Shown here: in pieces, positions 52,981-62,116 of the stretch | Layout of the letters: the number at the start of each line of letters is the position of its first letter | Position numbering within the stretch: the stretch's first letter is position 1 | Assembly (NCBI GenBank): GCA_027494165.1 | Contig: JAOSJM010000001.1 | Coordinates: 1,744,001 to 1,808,000 of the forward strand | Length of the DNA stretch: 64,000 bases | Source of the DNA: Acidimicrobiia bacterium | Lineage (GTDB): Bacteria; Actinomycetota; Acidimicrobiia; IMCC26256; JAOSJM01 | Reading direction: 5' to 3' | Position numbers and translations under genes: made by a program | Notes under the pieces: model-generated | What the model was told of the DNA's origin: nothing | The model's input: only the letters and a program-made list of their open reading frames with translations | The model's database searches: none

Positions 52981-53868
52981 GCGCCGAGGTCCTCGCCGCA
53001 CCGGCCGGGCCCGACGCCACCCCGGCCCGGCTGCGGGTCGTCGACGCGTGGATCAACCCCAACGTCCCGGTGGTCGCCGGGGTGTGGCACGAGCAGGAGC
53101 ACCCCCGCGACGTGGCGACCCGCCTGTTCCGGGCCCGGGAGCGGATCGGGGGGCTCGACGATCGAGCAGACCCTGGCCGAGATGGACGCGGCAGGGGTGT
53201 CGGCAGGGGTCCTCTCCTCGATGCGCGAGTACTCGCCCTTCGAGGACCTGTGGCGCTTCCACGAGCTGGTGGCCGAGATCGTCGAGGAGCACCCGGGGCG
53301 CTTCGTCGGCGCCGGTGGCGTGAACCCCGCCGAGAGCGTCACCGGTGCCACCCGCATGGCCCGGCGGATGGTGGAGGAGCTCGGCTTCCGGGCCGTGAAG
53401 GTGATGCCCTCGATGGTCGGGGCCCCGCCCGACGACCGCATGTACTACCCCCTCTACGCGAAGTGCTGCGAGCTCGACGTCCCGATCACGGTCAACGTGG
53501 GCCTCCCCGGGCCCCGCACCCCGGCCGATCCGCAGCGCCCCCTCCACCTCGACGAGGTCTGCCGCACCTTCCCGGACCTCAAGGTGGTGATGACCCACCT
53601 CGGGTGGCCGTGGCACCTCGAGGTCATCGGGTTGCTGCTGAAGTACGAGCACCTCTACCTCATGACCTCGGCCTGGGCCCCGCGCCACTACCCGGCCGAG
53701 GTCGTGCACCACGCCGCCACGCGGGGGGTGGGGAAGATCATGTTCGCCACCGACTACCCGCTCCTGTCCTTCGAGCGGTGCGTGCGCGAGGCGCTCGACC
53801 TCGGGCTGCCTCCGCACGCGGCCGAGGCGTTCTTCCACACCACGGCCGAGGAGGTGTTCCAGTGGTGA
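52977..53868 (+). CDS. Amidohydrolase-2 family protein (one frameshift)
   Basis: A 296-residue TIM-barrel of the amidohydrolase-related family (PF04909-type, decarboxylases and hydrolases): EDLWRFHELVAEIVEEHPGRFVG, GFRAVKVMPSMVG, DVPITVNVGLPGPR, LKVVMTHLGWPWHLEVIGL (metal/active-site His) and GVGKIMFATDYPLLSFE (Asp). The usual N-terminal His-x-His is replaced by VVDAWINPN. Removing one G in a G6 run near 53152 joins the two frames. GTG start overlaps the mutase stop. Placed between the two mutase subunits, it probably acts on the mutase substrate or product, or helps the complex; the reaction is unknown. Confidence 0.82.
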
Positions 53869-54290
53869 GCGCCTCGGCGGCCGGCCCCCGGGTCCTCGTC
53901 GGGAAGGCGGGCCTCGACAAGCACGACCGCGGCGCCCGCATCGTGGCCCGGGCCCTGCGCGACGCCGGCTACGAGGTCGTGTACCTCCCGGCCGGCCACA
54001 CGCCCGAGGAGATCGCCGCCATCGCCGTGCAGGAGGACGTGGCGGCCATCGGCCTGTCGCTGCTGTCGGGAGCGCACGTGGAGGTGTTCCGGGACCTGCG
54101 CGCGGCGCTCGCCGCCGAGGACCGCGCCGACGTGGTGCTCTTCGCGGGTGGGACGATCCCACCCGCCGACCTCGCCCCCCTGGGAGAGCTCGGGGTGGTC
54201 GCCGTGCTCGGCCCCGGATCGCCGACGCGCGCCGTGGTCGAGGCCTTCGACCGGCGGCTCCGACCCGGCGGGGCGATGAGCGACCGGTGA
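53865..54290 (+). CDS. B12-binding subunit of acyl-CoA mutase
   Basis: A 141-residue cobalamin-binding (Rossmann-like) domain: PRVLVGKAGLDKHDRGARIVA carries the D-x-H-x2-G cobalt-ligand motif, then IGLSLLSGAHV (S-x-L) and LFAGGTIPP (GG). It matches the small subunit of heterodimeric mutases such as isobutyryl- or 2-hydroxyisobutyryl-CoA mutase. The GTG start overlaps the amidohydrolase stop by four bases (GTGA), and the large subunit is encoded two genes upstream. No MeaB-type chaperone is in the window. Confidence 0.93.
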   Translation: MSASAAGPRVLVGKAGLDKHDRGARIVARALRDAGYEVVYLPAGHTPEEIAAIAVQEDVAAIGLSLLSGAHVEVFRDLRAALAAEDRADVVLFAGGTIPPADLAPLGELGVVAVLGPGSPTRAVVEAFDRRLRPGGAMSDR

Positions 54291-54297
54291 GCAGGCG

Positions 54298-55134
54298 ATG
54301 AGCGCCGACGCCGCGACCCTGGCCCGGCGCTGGGCCGAGCTGTGGGGCGTCGACCCACCCGCGATGGCCGAGGAGGTCTACGCCCCCGACGTCGTGATCG
54401 ACCACGCGGGCCACGGGCCCCGCTCGCGCGTCGAGGGCCGGGCCGCGCTCCTCGAGGCCGAGCGGGTGCTCCTCGAGTGGATCCCCGACCACGCCAACCG
54501 GATCGTCCGGGTGGTCCAGGAGGGCGACCGCGCGGTCGTGGAGTGCGTGCTCAGCGGCACCTCGGCGGGCGACCCGGCTCGCCAGGCCTGCCCGGCCTGC
54601 GTGTGGTGGGACCTCGACGGCGACGGCCGGGTGGCACACGAGGTCGCCTACTGGGAGTGGCCCAAGCGCCGCCCCGACGACGACACCGCGGCCGGGACGC
54701 TCGTCGCCGGGCCCGGCCGTCACCGTTCCGCCTCCTGGTACCGGGAGCGGGCCGCCCGGCTCGCGGAGCTGTGGACCGCCGACCCCCTGGCGATGGTGGA
54801 CGAGCTGTACGCCGAGGACTGCGTCATGGAGCGGCTCGGCGAGGGGCCCGAGGGGATCGTCGTCGGCCGGGCGGCGCTGGCGGAGGCCGAGACCGCGCTC
54901 CTCGACCTCCTCCCCCGCCCGCAGCGGCGCATGGACGTGCTCGACGTGGTGGCCGCCGGGGACGTGGCCGCCGTCGCCTTCACGATCGAGGGGGCGTGGG
55001 GGGCCGGGGCGAGACCCGGCGCGGCCCCGGCACGCTCCTGCTCACCTTCGACGGCGACGACCGCATCGCCTCCGACCGCGTCTACTGGCACTGGAGCCTC
55101 GCCCGGCCCGTCCCGGAGCCCGGCGCGGGCGTGA
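54298..55134 (+). CDS. Double SnoaL-like (NTF2-fold) protein, two frameshifts
   Basis: About 278 residues made of two tandem SnoaL-like domains: WAELWGVDPPAMAEEVYAPDVVIDH with RVVQEGDRAVVECVLSG, then RLAELWTADPLAMVDELYAEDC with VAAGDVAAVAFTIEGAW and, after a one-base shift near 55015, TLLLTFDGDDRIASDRVYWHW. A second shift before 55131 returns to the frame that stops at 55134. SnoaL-like proteins bind small organic molecules and some are cyclases, dehydratases or hydratases. It sits inside the mutase operon and its stop overlaps the next start (GTGA). Confidence 0.7.
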   Translation: MSADAATLARRWAELWGVDPPAMAEEVYAPDVVIDHAGHGPRSRVEGRAALLEAERVLLEWIPDHANRIVRVVQEGDRAVVECVLSGTSAGDPARQACPACVWWDLDGDGRVAHEVAYWEWPKRRPDDDTAAGTLVAGPGRHRSASWYRERAARLAELWTADPLAMVDELYAEDCVMERLGEGPEGIVVGRAALAEAETALLDLLPRPQRRMDVLDVVAAGDVAAVAFTIEGAWGAGARPGAAPARSCSPSTATTASPPTASTGTGASPGPSRSPARA

Positions 55135-56897
55135 GGGCCCCGCCGCCCCTCGACGCCCCCGGCCGGCGCTGCGGGTCCCCCCTCGCCGGGCTCCCGGGTC
55201 GTCCCCCTGTCGGCCCTGCCCGACCTCGTCCCCGACGGCACCCGGGTCGCCCTCGGCGGCACCTGGCTGTCGTCGCGCCCGATGGCCGCCGTGCGGGAGC
55301 TGCTGCGGGCCGGGCGGCGCGACCTGCACGTCGTGGCGCTCACCGGGAGCCTCGACGTCGACCTGCTCGTCGGGGCGGGCGCCGCCGAGGCGGTGTCGTT
55401 CTGCTTCGTGAGCCTCGGCCCGTTCGGCCTGGCCCCCCGGTTCCGGGCCGCGCTCGAGACCGGGGCCGTCCGGGCCGACGAGCACAGCGGCCACGGGCTC
55501 ACCGTCGCCCTCGAGGCCGCCTCGCGGGGCCTCGACTTCATGCCGTTCTACGGACCGGTCGGGACGTCCCTCGCCGACCGGTACCCGACCGTCCCGTCGC
55601 CGGTCACGGGCGCACCGGTGCAGGTGGCACCGGCGGAGCGCCCGGACGTGGCCGTCCTCCACGCCGAGGCCGCCACCCCCGACGGCCACGTGCTCCTCGC
55701 CGGGGCGCTCGGGGTCGACGTCGTGACCGCCCGCGCCGCCCGCACCGTGGTGGTCACCGCCGAGCGGATCGTCGACCGGCTGCCCGCCTCCGGGGCCCGG
55801 TACCTGGCCCCGGCCGAGGTCCACCACGTCGTCGAGGCCCCCTGGGGAGCCCACCCGCTCGCCCACGTGCCCGAGCACGGCATGGACTGGCGGTCCCTGC
55901 TCGCCTACGCGGATGCGGCCACGACGCCGGAGGGCTTCGCGGTCTGGCTCGCCGCCGACCTGGCCGGGTCCGAGGACGCCCGCCGGGCCGCGATCGGCCC
56001 GGAGCGCCGGGCGGCCCTCCGGGCCTCGGGGCGCGGCGGCCCGCTCGAGGCCCCGCCCGGAGCGCGGCCGGCGACCGCCACCGGAGACGTGGCCCCCACG
56101 AGCGGATCGTGGTGGAGCTCGCCCGGCGGCTGCAGGACGGCGACACCGCGATCCTCGGGTCGTTCACGCCGGTCGGCTACGCGGCGGCGCTGCTCGCCCG
56201 GGCCACGCACGCCCCGGGGCTCGACTTCAACGCCTACGGGTACGCCGGCACCCGGGTCGGGTGGCTGGGGTTCCTCGGCGTCGAGGGCCGGGCCCGGGCG
56301 ACCGGTTACGGTCCCATCCGCTTCGAGGACCTCGTCGGGTCGCTGCGCTTCGGAGGGCTGGTCGCCTTCGAGCCCGTGCGCCCGGCCCAGGTCGACGGGT
56401 CGGGGGCGATGAACCTGCGCCGGCTCGACCTCCCCGGCGGGCGGGTCGTCCGGCTGCCCGGGACCGCCGGCGCCCAGGAGGTCCTCGAGATGCACCGGCG
56501 GCCCGTCGGCTACCTCCCCGACCACGACCGGCGCACCTGCGTCCCCGAGGTCGACGACGTGAGCCTCCGGGCCCACCTCCCCCACCCCCGGCGCGACCCC
56601 TTCACGCTCGTCACCTCGCTGGCGGTCCTGGAGCTCACCGCGAAGGGGTGGCGGGTCGTCTCCCGCCACCCGGGCGTGACGGCCGGCGACCTCGAAGCAG
56701 CCACCGGGTTCCCCCTGCTCGGCGCGGCCGCCGCCCCGAGACCCCCGCCCCCGACCCGGAGGTCCTGGCCGTCCTCCGGGAGCGGGTGGACCCCCTCGGC
56801 GTCGCCGCCACGGAGGTGCTGGGGGGCCCGGCCCGGCGCGAGCTGCTCGTCCGGGCTGCTCGAGGCCGAGGAGCGCCTCCTCACCCCGCGGGCGTGA
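55131..56897 (+). CDS. Fused family I CoA-transferase, alpha and beta halves in one frame (four frameshifts)
   Basis: After correction a 588-residue protein. Residues 20-300 resemble the alpha subunit of family I CoA-transferases (LSALPDLVPDGTRVALGGTW, DLHVVALTGSLDVDLLVGAG, SGHGLTVALEA, YLAPAEVHHVVEAPWGAHP). From about 325 on they resemble the beta subunit (ERIVVELARRLQDGDTAILG, RARATGYGPIRFEDLVGSL, DLPGGRVVRLPGTAGAQEV, RDPFTLVTSLAVLELTAKGW). No stop codon lies between the halves. Breaks are near 55190, 56092, 56745 and 56853. The two halves recall the IpdAB/glutaconate type. It should move CoA between acids, so it could activate or release the mutase substrate. Its end overlaps the convergent phosphatase by 17 bases. 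Confidence 0.78.
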   Translation: MRAPPPLDAPGRRCGSPLAGLPGRPPVGPARPRPRRHPGRPRRHLAVVAPDGRRAGAAAGRAARPARRGAHREPRRRPARRGGRRRGGVVLLREPRPVRPGPPVPGRARDRGRPGRRAQRPRAHRRPRGRLAGPRLHAVLRTGRDVPRRPVPDRPVAGHGRTGAGGTGGAPGRGRPPRRGRHPRRPRAPRRGARGRRRDRPRRPHRGGHRRADRRPAARLRGPVPGPGRGPPRRRGPLGSPPARPRARARHGLAVPARLRGCGHDAGGLRGLARRRPGRVRGRPPGRDRPGAPGGPPGLGARRPARGPARSAAGDRHRRRGPHERIVVELARRLQDGDTAILGSFTPVGYAAALLARATHAPGLDFNAYGYAGTRVGWLGFLGVEGRARATGYGPIRFEDLVGSLRFGGLVAFEPVRPAQVDGSGAMNLRRLDLPGGRVVRLPGTAGAQEVLEMHRRPVGYLPDHDRRTCVPEVDDVSLRAHLPHPRRDPFTLVTSLAVLELTAKGWRVVSRHPGVTAGDLEAATGFPLLGAAAAPRPPPPTRRSWPSSGSGWTPSASPPRRCWGARPGASCSSGLLEAEERLLTPRA

Positions 56898-57579
56898 GAC
56901 CCTCGAGGTGGGCGTGGTCGTTGAGCCGCTCGAGCACGACGCGACCCTCTCCGAGCCGCACCACCGTGAGCGACGTGTGCTCGGGGTGGAAGAAGAACTC
57001 GCACCGCAGACCGAGCAGGTGGCTCACGTAGGCGTTGACGACCCCACCGTGGGCCACCGCCACCACGGTCGACGCGCCGGCCCGGGCCAGGGCCTCCTCC
57101 ACCCCCGCCACCGCCGTGGGCCGGAAGGGCCCGCCGGGGACCTCCCAGCAGAACCCGGGGACCAGGCCCGGCCCGTCCACCGGGACCGGGACCGGGGCGT
57201 CGAAGCCGCCCACCTCGGCCAGGCCCGCCACCTCGACCACCCCGACCCCGAGCGCGCCGGCGATCGGTCGTGCGGTCTCGACGGCCCGGCGCCGGGGGCT
57301 GGACGCCACCACCACGTCCTCGTGGGCGAGCCAGCGGGCCAGCCGGGCCGCCACCCGCTCGGCCTGCGCCCCGCCCCGCTCCGACAGCGGCGGGTCGTAC
57401 GGTCGGTCGCCGGGTTGCCGGGCCGTCTCGCCGTGGCGGACGAGCACGAGCCTCCGGTGGGGTGCCCGCAGCAGGTACGCCTCCCGGACGACCTCGACGA
57501 CCCGTCCGACGCGCCCCGCGGGACCACCCCCGGACCCCGGCGGGCTCCCGGGCTCGACGCCGGCCGGGCTCCCGGTCAC
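56881..57579 (-). CDS. Histidine phosphatase family protein
   Basis: A 232-residue phosphoglycerate-mutase-like protein: RRLVLVRHGETARQPGDRPYD (RHG), SERGGAQAERVAARLARWL, VASSPRRRAVETARPIAG, VVAVAHGGVVNAYVSHLLGL (second His) and a C-terminal FFHPEHTSLTVVRLGEG. The first 40 residues are a Gly/Pro-rich lead. The GTG overlaps the HyuB-like stop by four bases (GTGA), so it belongs to the carboxylase-type operon. It might remove phosphate from a phosphorylated intermediate, which is inference. Confidence 0.85.
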   Translation of the reverse strand: MTGSPAGVEPGSPPGSGGGPAGRVGRVVEVVREAYLLRAPHRRLVLVRHGETARQPGDRPYDPPLSERGGAQAERVAARLARWLAHEDVVVASSPRRRAVETARPIAGALGVGVVEVAGLAEVGGFDAPVPVPVDGPGLVPGFCWEVPGGPFRPTAVAGVEEALARAGASTVVAVAHGGVVNAYVSHLLGLRCEFFFHPEHTSLTVVRLGEGRVVLERLNDHAHLEGLTPAG

Positions 57580-59604
57580 GCCGGGGGAGGCCCTCGGGCC
57601 AGGACCCGTAGTACTCCAGGACGTGGTCGGGCGGGCGCTGCGTGAGCCACTCCTCGAGGAACTCGGGGGTGGGCTTCGAACGGCGCAGCCGGTCCCGGCG
57701 CTCGGCGTCACGGGCGGCCGCGGTGGCGTCCTCGTCGACCACGAAGGTCTGGGGGTCGTACACGACCCTGTAGACCTCCCGGGCCGTGAAGTCCGAGATC
57801 GACTCCTCCTTGAGGTCGCGCATCACGTCCTGCGGGTCGCGCTCGAGGACGTCGCCGTAGCCGGGCCCGGACGGGGTGAAGGCGGCCACGATGTCGCCCC
57901 GCTTCAGGACGTGAGGCGACCCGTAGACGTGCTCGGCCGAGACCTCGCCGTGCACCTCGGTCATCAGCTCGCCGAAGTCGGTGGGGGCCCGGCCGTCGGC
58001 GGCCACCTGCTCCCAGTCGTTGTCGGTGACGAACACGATGCCGTTGGGCCGGTTCGGGTAGCCCCCGTACAGGCCGCCGCTGATCGGCCGGAACGAGAAC
58101 CCCGACAGCGACAGGGCCACGGTCTCGTCGACGTGGTGGACCCGCCAGGCCACGTGCATCGAGCGCCCGCCCCGCTGCTTGCCGAACCCGTGCCCGTCCT
58201 TCCAGAAGCGCGAGCGGTAGAGCGGCAGGAGCGGGTAGTCCTCCTCGAACTGCTCCGAGTCGATGTACTCGCCGATGGCGCAGAAGACGAACCCGGCCGC
58301 GTCGAGCCCGTCGCGGTCCCAGCGGGCCCCGCACCCGTTGCCGTTGGGCTGGCCCTGGTCCCAGCCGGCGAACACGTGGCCGTCGAGGTTCATGCCCGCG
58401 TGGGCGCAGGCGGTGGGGGTGCCCGGCCACGGGGAGATCACGAAGTCGTGGTAGGGCGAGGCGAACTTCATCTTCTCGAAGCACGTGTGCACCCCGGCGA
58501 TCACGCACGAGATCGTGGCCACGCCGAGCCCGGTGGCGTCGTCGGGGTCGGCCCGGAAGAACGAGCCCTCCTGGAACTCGAAGTCGACCGCGTCGTACAC
58601 ACCGATGGACGGCGGGAGCTCCCAGAAGAGGAACTGGAAGAAGTAGCACGCCGTCATGGCGATCTGCATGTGGGGGAAGACGTTGAAGTTCCCGCCCACG
58701 ACGCGGGGGCTCCCCGAGAACCGGAGCATGGCGTGGTCGCCACGCTTCTCGACCTCGACGACCGCCTTGATGAGGCCGAACTTGTTGGTCCCGATGGAGT
58801 CCATGAAGAGGGTGTGGCGGAAGACGCCGTCGGGCAGCTCGGCGAGCTTCTTGCGGCCGGCGGCCTTGGACTCGTCGACCATCTTCCGCAGGACCCCGAC
58901 GAGGAAGTCGCGCCCCCGGTCGGCCAGCACCTCGTGGAGCCGCCGCTCGACGGTGTGGCACGCGGCGGCGCGGGCCTTGATGTCGAGGGTCTGCATCCGC
59001 GGGTCGCGGACCATGTTCTCCATCATCTCCATGATGTCGGTCCGCAGCTTGTAGCCCTCGCCGATCTTGATCGGCGACAGCTTCATCCCCTCGTCGTAGC
59101 GGGACTCGGCCGAGGGCGGGAGCCCTCCGGGCTCCTTGGCCCCGGTCTCGGTCTCGTGGCTCGCCGCCGCGCACCAGGCGACGAGCTCGCCCCCCAGAAG
59201 ATCGGCATGTAGAGGATCTGGTCGGGGTTGTGGAGCCCGCCCGAGAGGACGTCGTTCACGTAGAACATGTCGCCCTCTCGCACGCCCACCGTCTCGTCCT
59301 CGACGAAGTACTTGATCGTGTACTTCACGGCGATCTGGCTGTTGATGAGGTGGAGCTGGGTCCCCATCACCGCGGTGGCCAGGTCGCCCTTGGCCGTGTA
59401 GACACCGACGCACGCGTCGCCGCCCTTGATCATGGGCGAGATGCCCATGCGGGAGAGCATCTGGTAGGCCTCCCAGGCCACCAGCTCCATCTTGTGGCGG
59501 ATGGCCTCGTAGTCGCCCGCCTCGATGCCGGCGACGCACCGGGCCTGGTCGTCGGTGATCGGCTCGGGCTTCCAGCGCTCGAGCATCTCGAGATCGCGGG
59601 GCAT
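57576..59604 (-). CDS. HyuB-like (hydantoinase B / acetone-acetophenone carboxylase beta-type) subunit, two frameshifts
   Basis: About 676 residues after adding one G near 59197 (G6 run) and one C near 57594. It is the HyuB/acetone-carboxylase-alpha-type family: YEAIRHKMELVAWEAYQMLSRMG, GDMFYVNDVLSGGLHNPDQI, HETETGAKEPGGLPPSAESRYDEG, FPHMQIAMTACYFFQFLFWELPP and GYGDVLERDPQDVMRDLKEE. In acetophenone carboxylase this subunit holds the carboxylation site, while hydantoinases use it for ring hydrolysis. ATG at 59604 overlaps the HyuA-like stop by one base (TGATG). Substrate unknown. Confidence 0.87.
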
Positions 59605-61781
59605 CAGCCCACCTCCTCGATCACGCCGTTGCCGTACCGGTCCTTCTGGAAGTGCCAGCCCGGCGGCACGACGATCGTGGTGTCGACCGCCTCGATGATC
59701 GCCGGCCCGTCCATCTCGTTGCCCGGCACCAGCAGGGGCTCGTCGAAGACCGGGGTGTCGACCCAGGCCTCGCCGAAGTACACCGGCCGGCGGCCCTTCC
59801 GGGCCGCCGACGGGTCGGCGGGGCCGAGCGGGAGCTCCTCCAGCCGCAGCTCGCGCATCGGCAGCGTCACCCACACGGCGAAGGTCTCGATGTCGACCCC
59901 TCCCTGGGGGTAGACCGCGGCGGGCGAGAAGATGCGGCCGTACTCCTGGGCGAACCGGTCGTGGAGGGCCCGGGCGTCCTCCACCGACTCCAGCCGCAGC
60001 TTCGGGGCCCGGATCCGGGTCACGTTGGGCTGCATGCCGTAGCGCATGTCGACCTCGAGGCGCAGGGTGGCCTCCTCCTCGGAGCCCAGGTCGGCGAGGT
60101 CGCGCCGGGCGTCGGCCACCAGGGAGTCGACCACGGCGTTGAACTCCTCGAAGTCGTCGAGGAAGGGGCCCGAGTCGGGCTGGCGGAGCCGCAGCGAGCG
60201 GCTCCGCTCGTAGACCCGGGTGAAGTCCATGGTCGAGATGCCGAAGGCCGAGAACACCGACGACTGCGGGAACGTGACGATCCGGGGCACCCGCACCGCG
60301 CGGGCGTAGCCGGTGGCGTGGGTCGGCCCCGCCCCGCCGTAGGCGAAGAGCACGAACTGGCGAGGGTCGAGGCCCTTGAGGTTGGTCTCCTTGTAGATCT
60401 CGTTGCCCATCTTGGCGTCGATGAGCGTCTTGATCGACCAGGCCGCCTCCTCGACGCTGAGGCCGAGCGGGCCGGCGACGTGCTCCTTGATCGCCTCCTC
60501 GGCCAGCTCCCGGTTCAGCTTCATGGCGCCGCCGAGGAAGAAGTTCGGGTCGATGAAGCCGAGGACGACGTCGGCGTCGGTGACCGTCGGCTCCTTGCCG
60601 CCCCGCTCGAAGCAGGCCGGCCCCGGGAGCGACCCGGCCGAGCGCGGGCCGACCTCGAGGAGGTTGTCGAGGACCTCGTTCACGGAGGCGATCGACCCGC
60701 CGCCGGCGCCGATGGAGGTCGTCTCGATCATCGAGATGCCCACCCGCCAGCGCCCGATGGTCGGCGTCGCCGCGTAGAAGTGCTCGTAGGCCGCCCCCGC
60801 CACCCGCAGGCTGGCCTGACCGCTCGTGGCATGCCCGATGTCGAACGACGTGCCGCCCATGTCGGTGACGATGACCTTCTCGTACCCGTAGTGGCGGGCC
60901 ACGACCATGGAGCCCACGAGGCCACCGATGGGCCCGGCGTTGTAGGTGTCGATGGCCGTCGAGCGGTGGAGCGGGACGCAGCCGCCCGAGTTGTTCACGA
61001 GCCACAGCGGCCGGCGGTAACCCCGGCGCAGGAGCTGGTGACCGAGCTCGGCGAGCTCCTCGGCCATGTCGCGGTGCAGGTACGCGGAGAGGATGGTGGT
61101 GTTGCTCCGCTGGTACTCCATGGTCTTGGGCAGCACGTCGGACGAGAGGATCGCGGGGAAGGCCCCGAGGGTCGCCTCGGGGAACATCGCCTCGATCTCC
61201 TCCCGCACGACCTGCTCGTGGTCCGGCCTGAGGAACGACCACAGGAACAGCACCACGAAGCCCATGGCGCCGCGGTCGACGAGCTGGCGGACCTTCTCGC
61301 GCACCTCCTCGCGCCGGATCGGCACCACCACGTTCCCGAGCGAGTCGACCCGCTCCCGGACGCCCACGACGAGGTCGCGCGGGACGAGGGGCTCGGGCCG
61401 GTCGGCCCGGGCCACGACCCGCTTGACCTCCATGGGCAGGCCGTCGTGCCAGGCCCCGCGCCCGATCGAGGTGGTGTCCTCGAAGCCGGCCGTGGTGATC
61501 ATCCCCAGCCGGGGTCCCTTGCGCTCGAGGAGCGCGTTCATGGCCAGGGTCGTCGCGTACCGGATGAGGCCGGTGTCCGCGAGGAGCTCCTCGAGGGGCA
61601 TCTCGAGCTGCTCGGCGCACGCCGCGACCGCGTCGAGGAAGCCGACCGAGAGGTCGTAGCGGGTCGTGGGGGCCTTGCCGTGGACGCTCCGGTCCCGGTG
61701 GACGACCCAGGCGTCGGTGAAGGTCCCGCCGATGTCGACGCTGATCGTGTCGGCCGAGCTCCGGTCGGTCGCGGGGCTCAT
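59604..61781 (-). CDS. HyuA-like ATPase subunit (acetophenone-carboxylase alpha-type)
   Basis: A 725-residue member of the HyuA/acetone-carboxylase-beta family: ISVDIGGTFTDAWV (ATP phosphate loop), IRYATTLAMNALLERKGPRLG, SVYLHRDMAEE-like helices, TDMGGTSFDIGHATSGQ (second phosphate loop), GAGGGSIASVNEV, LPGPACFERGG and QSSVFSAFGISTMDF. GGAGGCGGG precedes the ATG at 61781. It overlaps the zinc-ribbon gene by four bases (ATGA). It probably phosphorylates a substrate or bicarbonate with ATP as one half of a two-HyuA complex. Confidence 0.9.
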   Translation of the reverse strand: MSPATDRSSADTISVDIGGTFTDAWVVHRDRSVHGKAPTTRYDLSVGFLDAVAACAEQLEMPLEELLADTGLIRYATTLAMNALLERKGPRLGMITTAGFEDTTSIGRGAWHDGLPMEVKRVVARADRPEPLVPRDLVVGVRERVDSLGNVVVPIRREEVREKVRQLVDRGAMGFVVLFLWSFLRPDHEQVVREEIEAMFPEATLGAFPAILSSDVLPKTMEYQRSNTTILSAYLHRDMAEELAELGHQLLRRGYRRPLWLVNNSGGCVPLHRSTAIDTYNAGPIGGLVGSMVVARHYGYEKVIVTDMGGTSFDIGHATSGQASLRVAGAAYEHFYAATPTIGRWRVGISMIETTSIGAGGGSIASVNEVLDNLLEVGPRSAGSLPGPACFERGGKEPTVTDADVVLGFIDPNFFLGGAMKLNRELAEEAIKEHVAGPLGLSVEEAAWSIKTLIDAKMGNEIYKETNLKGLDPRQFVLFAYGGAGPTHATGYARAVRVPRIVTFPQSSVFSAFGISTMDFTRVYERSRSLRLRQPDSGPFLDDFEEFNAVVDSLVADARRDLADLGSEEEATLRLEVDMRYGMQPNVTRIRAPKLRLESVEDARALHDRFAQEYGRIFSPAAVYPQGGVDIETFAVWVTLPMRELRLEELPLGPADPSAARKGRRPVYFGEAWVDTPVFDEPLLVPGNEMDGPAIIEAVDTTIVVPPGWHFQKDRYGNGVIEEVG

Positions 61782-62116
61782 CGTCCCGCCTCCGCGACCC
61801 GCCGCCGCAGGTCGTCGAGGTCGAGCTCGATGTCGTGGGTGAGCGGATGGCCGGGTGGGAGGAGCTCGTTCTCCACCATCACGCCGCACCCCGGGCAGTA
61901 GAGCTCGACGAGCATCCCCCAGGCCGCCTTCGGGGAGAGGGAGATCTCCCCCTCGACGAGCGGCGGGTGGATCGTCTCGGGGTCACGGGCCCACGCCCGC
62001 AGGTGGAGCTTGTAGTTCTCCCGGGCCGGGCCCAGCACGGTGTCGCAGCGGTTGCAGACCCACTGCTCGTCGTCGAGCTCGATGTCGAGCGTCTCGGTGA
62101 TGCGGACCCGGCTCAC
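61778..62116 (-). CDS. Zinc-ribbon small subunit (acetone/acetophenone-carboxylase gamma-like)
   Basis: A 112-residue protein with two Cys pairs at residues 21/24 (WVCNRCDTV) and 74/77 (LYCPGCGVM), forming a four-Cys zinc site, plus LHLRAWARDPETIHPPLVEG and a C-terminal LTHDIELDLDDLRRRVAE. This matches the small gamma subunit that accompanies HyuA/HyuB-like subunits in ATP-dependent ketone carboxylases. GGAGGGAAGC precedes the GTG. It overlaps both neighbours by four bases (GTGA with the upstream HyuA, ATGA with the downstream HyuA), so synthesis is tightly coupled. Confidence 0.85.
   Translation of the reverse strand: MSRVRITETLDIELDDEQWVCNRCDTVLGPARENYKLHLRAWARDPETIHPPLVEGEISLSPKAAWGMLVELYCPGCGVMVENELLPPGHPLTHDIELDLDDLRRRVAEAGR

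Noticed and set aside
51281-54290. Naming the mutase pair methylmalonyl-CoA mutase
   Set aside because: The carboxylate-binding Arg position is Ala and the Tyr89 position is Ile by motif alignment, so the substrate is left open.
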